Below the pieces are notes generated by a model. The model saw nothing but the letters and a program-made list of their open reading frames with translations. It was not told the DNA's origin and did no database searches. A program made the translations under genes and the position numbers. Shown here piece by piece: positions 63,901 to 64,000 of a stretch of 64,000 nucleotides of DNA. How positions within the stretch are numbered: position 1 is the stretch's first letter; every line of letters starts with the position of its first letter. Source of the DNA: an uncultured Chlorobiales bacterium (lineage in GTDB: Bacteria; Bacteroidota; Chlorobiia; Chlorobiales; Chlorobiaceae); NCBI GenBank assembly GCA_903929135.1, contig CAIYTH010000013.1, positions 1-64,000 on the forward strand. Direction: 5' to 3'.

Positions 63901-64000
63901 ACCATTCACGGGCTGCGACATGGCCCTCGACGCCCATGACGAACACCGGCAGCGGGTTCAGCCCCTTGGCTTCCAGGGCGCGGATGGTATTGTCGATATA
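60944..64000 (-). CDS. bchS: magnesium chelatase H-subunit paralog (BchS-like), partial at window edge
   Basis: Second H-type subunit. The frame is open to the window edge; upstream of the track start it continues YIDNTIRALEAKGLNPLPVF, so about 1018 residues are seen and roughly 250 N-terminal ones lie outside. The core reads VHVGMHGTAEWMPGLQLGVT and NNPSEANIAKRRGYATMISH, closer to plant/cyanobacterial ChlH than the neighbour bchH is. GRPRIDVLIQISSIFRDTFG follows. In green sulfur bacteria the paralogs BchS and BchT support mainly BChl c synthesis; the choice of S over T or H rests on position and is uncertain. Confidence 0.88.
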   Translation of the reverse strand, partial: YIDNTIRALEAKGLNPLPVFVMGVEGHVAAREWFAHTKLDMIINMMGFGFVGGPAGATTPGASASAREEILGKINAPYVVSQPLFIQDINSWKTQGVVPLQSAMTFALPEMDGAVCPVVLGAIKDGRLHTVPDRLERLSGLAKKFSVLRHTPNRDKKVAFVVYDYPPGMGKKCSAALLDVPTSIYRMLQRMKNEGYNVGELPESPEAMLAMLERATDYEIQAHEADCFTIDRQTYNSITSDHERERIEGRWSGFPGDIAPVGVDKLFIGGITLGNVFIGVQPRLGVQGDPMRLLFDKENTPHHQYIAFYRWISREFGAHALVHVGMHGTAEWMPGLQLGVTGDCWSDALLGELPHFYIYPVNNPSEANIAKRRGYATMISHNIPPLARAGLYKELPAFKEMLSDYRERGLEKIVDVETEMTIIEKAEQLNLTDDCPRIQEEPFSDYISRLYTYMLELEGKLISNALHVFGETPELANQVTTISEYLKVRGNDRSLPSVILEALGESRTWGDYGALATKARKGDPKALALREKVDDATKTFIEQTIFGNGNPGSVFSVLTDGVKVNEEMAAAINTAIQEGLALKKGLQDNGHEMKSFIRALNGEYLPSGPGGDLVRDGAAILPTGRNIHAIDPWRIPSELAFKRGIQIADTIIRRHQEENNGEYPQTIAQVLWGLDTIKSKGEAVAVIIHLMGAEPAYDAQNKISHYRLVPLEKLGRPRIDVLIQISSIFRDTFGVLVDHLDKLVKDAARAIEPDEMNHIKKHVDEAMRQGRDFESATSRLFTQAPGTYGSQVEELVEDSAWETEEDLDNMFVKRTGFAYGGNRYGDQQTDVLKDLLGTVDRVVQQVDSAEYGISDIDRYFSSSGALQLSARRRNPKGDNVKLNYVETYTADIKVDDAEKALKVEFRTKLLNPKWFEGMLAQGHSGAAEISNRFTYMLGWDAVTKGVDDWVYKEAAETYAFDPAMRDKLMKLNPKAFKNIVGRMLEASGRGMWAADPDMIEKLQEIYSDLEDRLEGIEV

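Overview
The window is a chromosomal segment of a green sulfur bacterium (Chlorobi, Chlorobiaceae). The evidence is the set of bacteriochlorophyll genes it carries: dark-operative protochlorophyllide reductase bchN-bchB-bchL, bchJ, a BchG/BchK-type synthase next to a phytol-kinase-like protein, a CruC-like carotenoid glucosyltransferase, and a bchE-bchM-bchH cluster with a second, different BchH paralog. A Chlorobium-type 2[4Fe-4S] ferredoxin and the general gene content agree. I cannot fix the genus or species from sequence alone.

Layout. (1) 1-5.1 kb: the end of the ribosomal alpha operon (rpmJ end, rpsM, rpsK, rpsD, rpoA, rplQ), convergent rsmG, then a mannose-1-phosphate guanylyltransferase. 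(2) 5.1-7.4 kb: a repeat-rich spacer, cysS on the minus strand and a ferredoxin. (3) 7.4-12.8 kb: an accessory stretch, visibly more A/T-rich at its left end, with small hypothetical and VOC-fold genes, a BrnT/BrnA toxin-antitoxin pair, small membrane proteins, an exported arginine-rich protein built of six 11-residue repeats, tandem and dispersed repeats, and a truncated copy of the 5' end of engB about 2.2 kb upstream of the intact gene. (4) 12.85-19.4 kb: engB-purA, a thiamine-binding-type small protein, then bchN-bchB and bchL. (5) 19.5-23.9 kb: a decayed four-helix-bundle fragment, a HEAT-like protein, a GrpB-family protein, a Met/Cys-rich exported protein, and a minus-strand pair (Ig-like lipoprotein and bchJ). 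(6) 24-35 kb: glgA-gmhB-hemW, then DUF2723-lpxA-ROK kinase-comF-rsmE, an AI-2E family permease, ndk. (7) 35-49.4 kb: a CBS-domain membrane protein, a TPR lipoprotein with a CHAT-like end, a RodZ-like protein, nifS-nifU, a membrane protein, miaB, the pigment-tailoring genes, an LpxH-like hydrolase, hisG, cruC and a WD40 protein. (8) 49.5-53.7 kb: small ferredoxin, arfB, an M23 peptidase, a DUF4438 protein, hsp20. (9) 53.7-64 kb, minus strand: bchE, bchM, bchH, a possible small membrane protein, and a second H-type chelatase subunit running off the right edge.

Functionally, the pigment genes cover Mg insertion (H subunits), methylation (BchM), isocyclic ring closure (BchE), D-ring reduction (BchNBL), possible 8-vinyl chemistry (BchJ), tail esterification (BchK-like synthase, phytol-kinase-like protein) and carotenoid glucosylation (CruC). 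They are scattered among housekeeping operons for translation, cell envelope and Fe-S assembly. NifS/NifU could supply clusters to the many Fe-S enzymes here, but that is inference.

The most notable non-gene signals are two foldback elements with an ~87% identical 106-bp core but unrelated, self-complementary ends. Left-end fragments of the same family abut a second hairpin repeat family (CATTCTGAG...GAAGAATCC) at two further places. No rRNA, tRNA, CRISPR array or intact transposase gene was seen.
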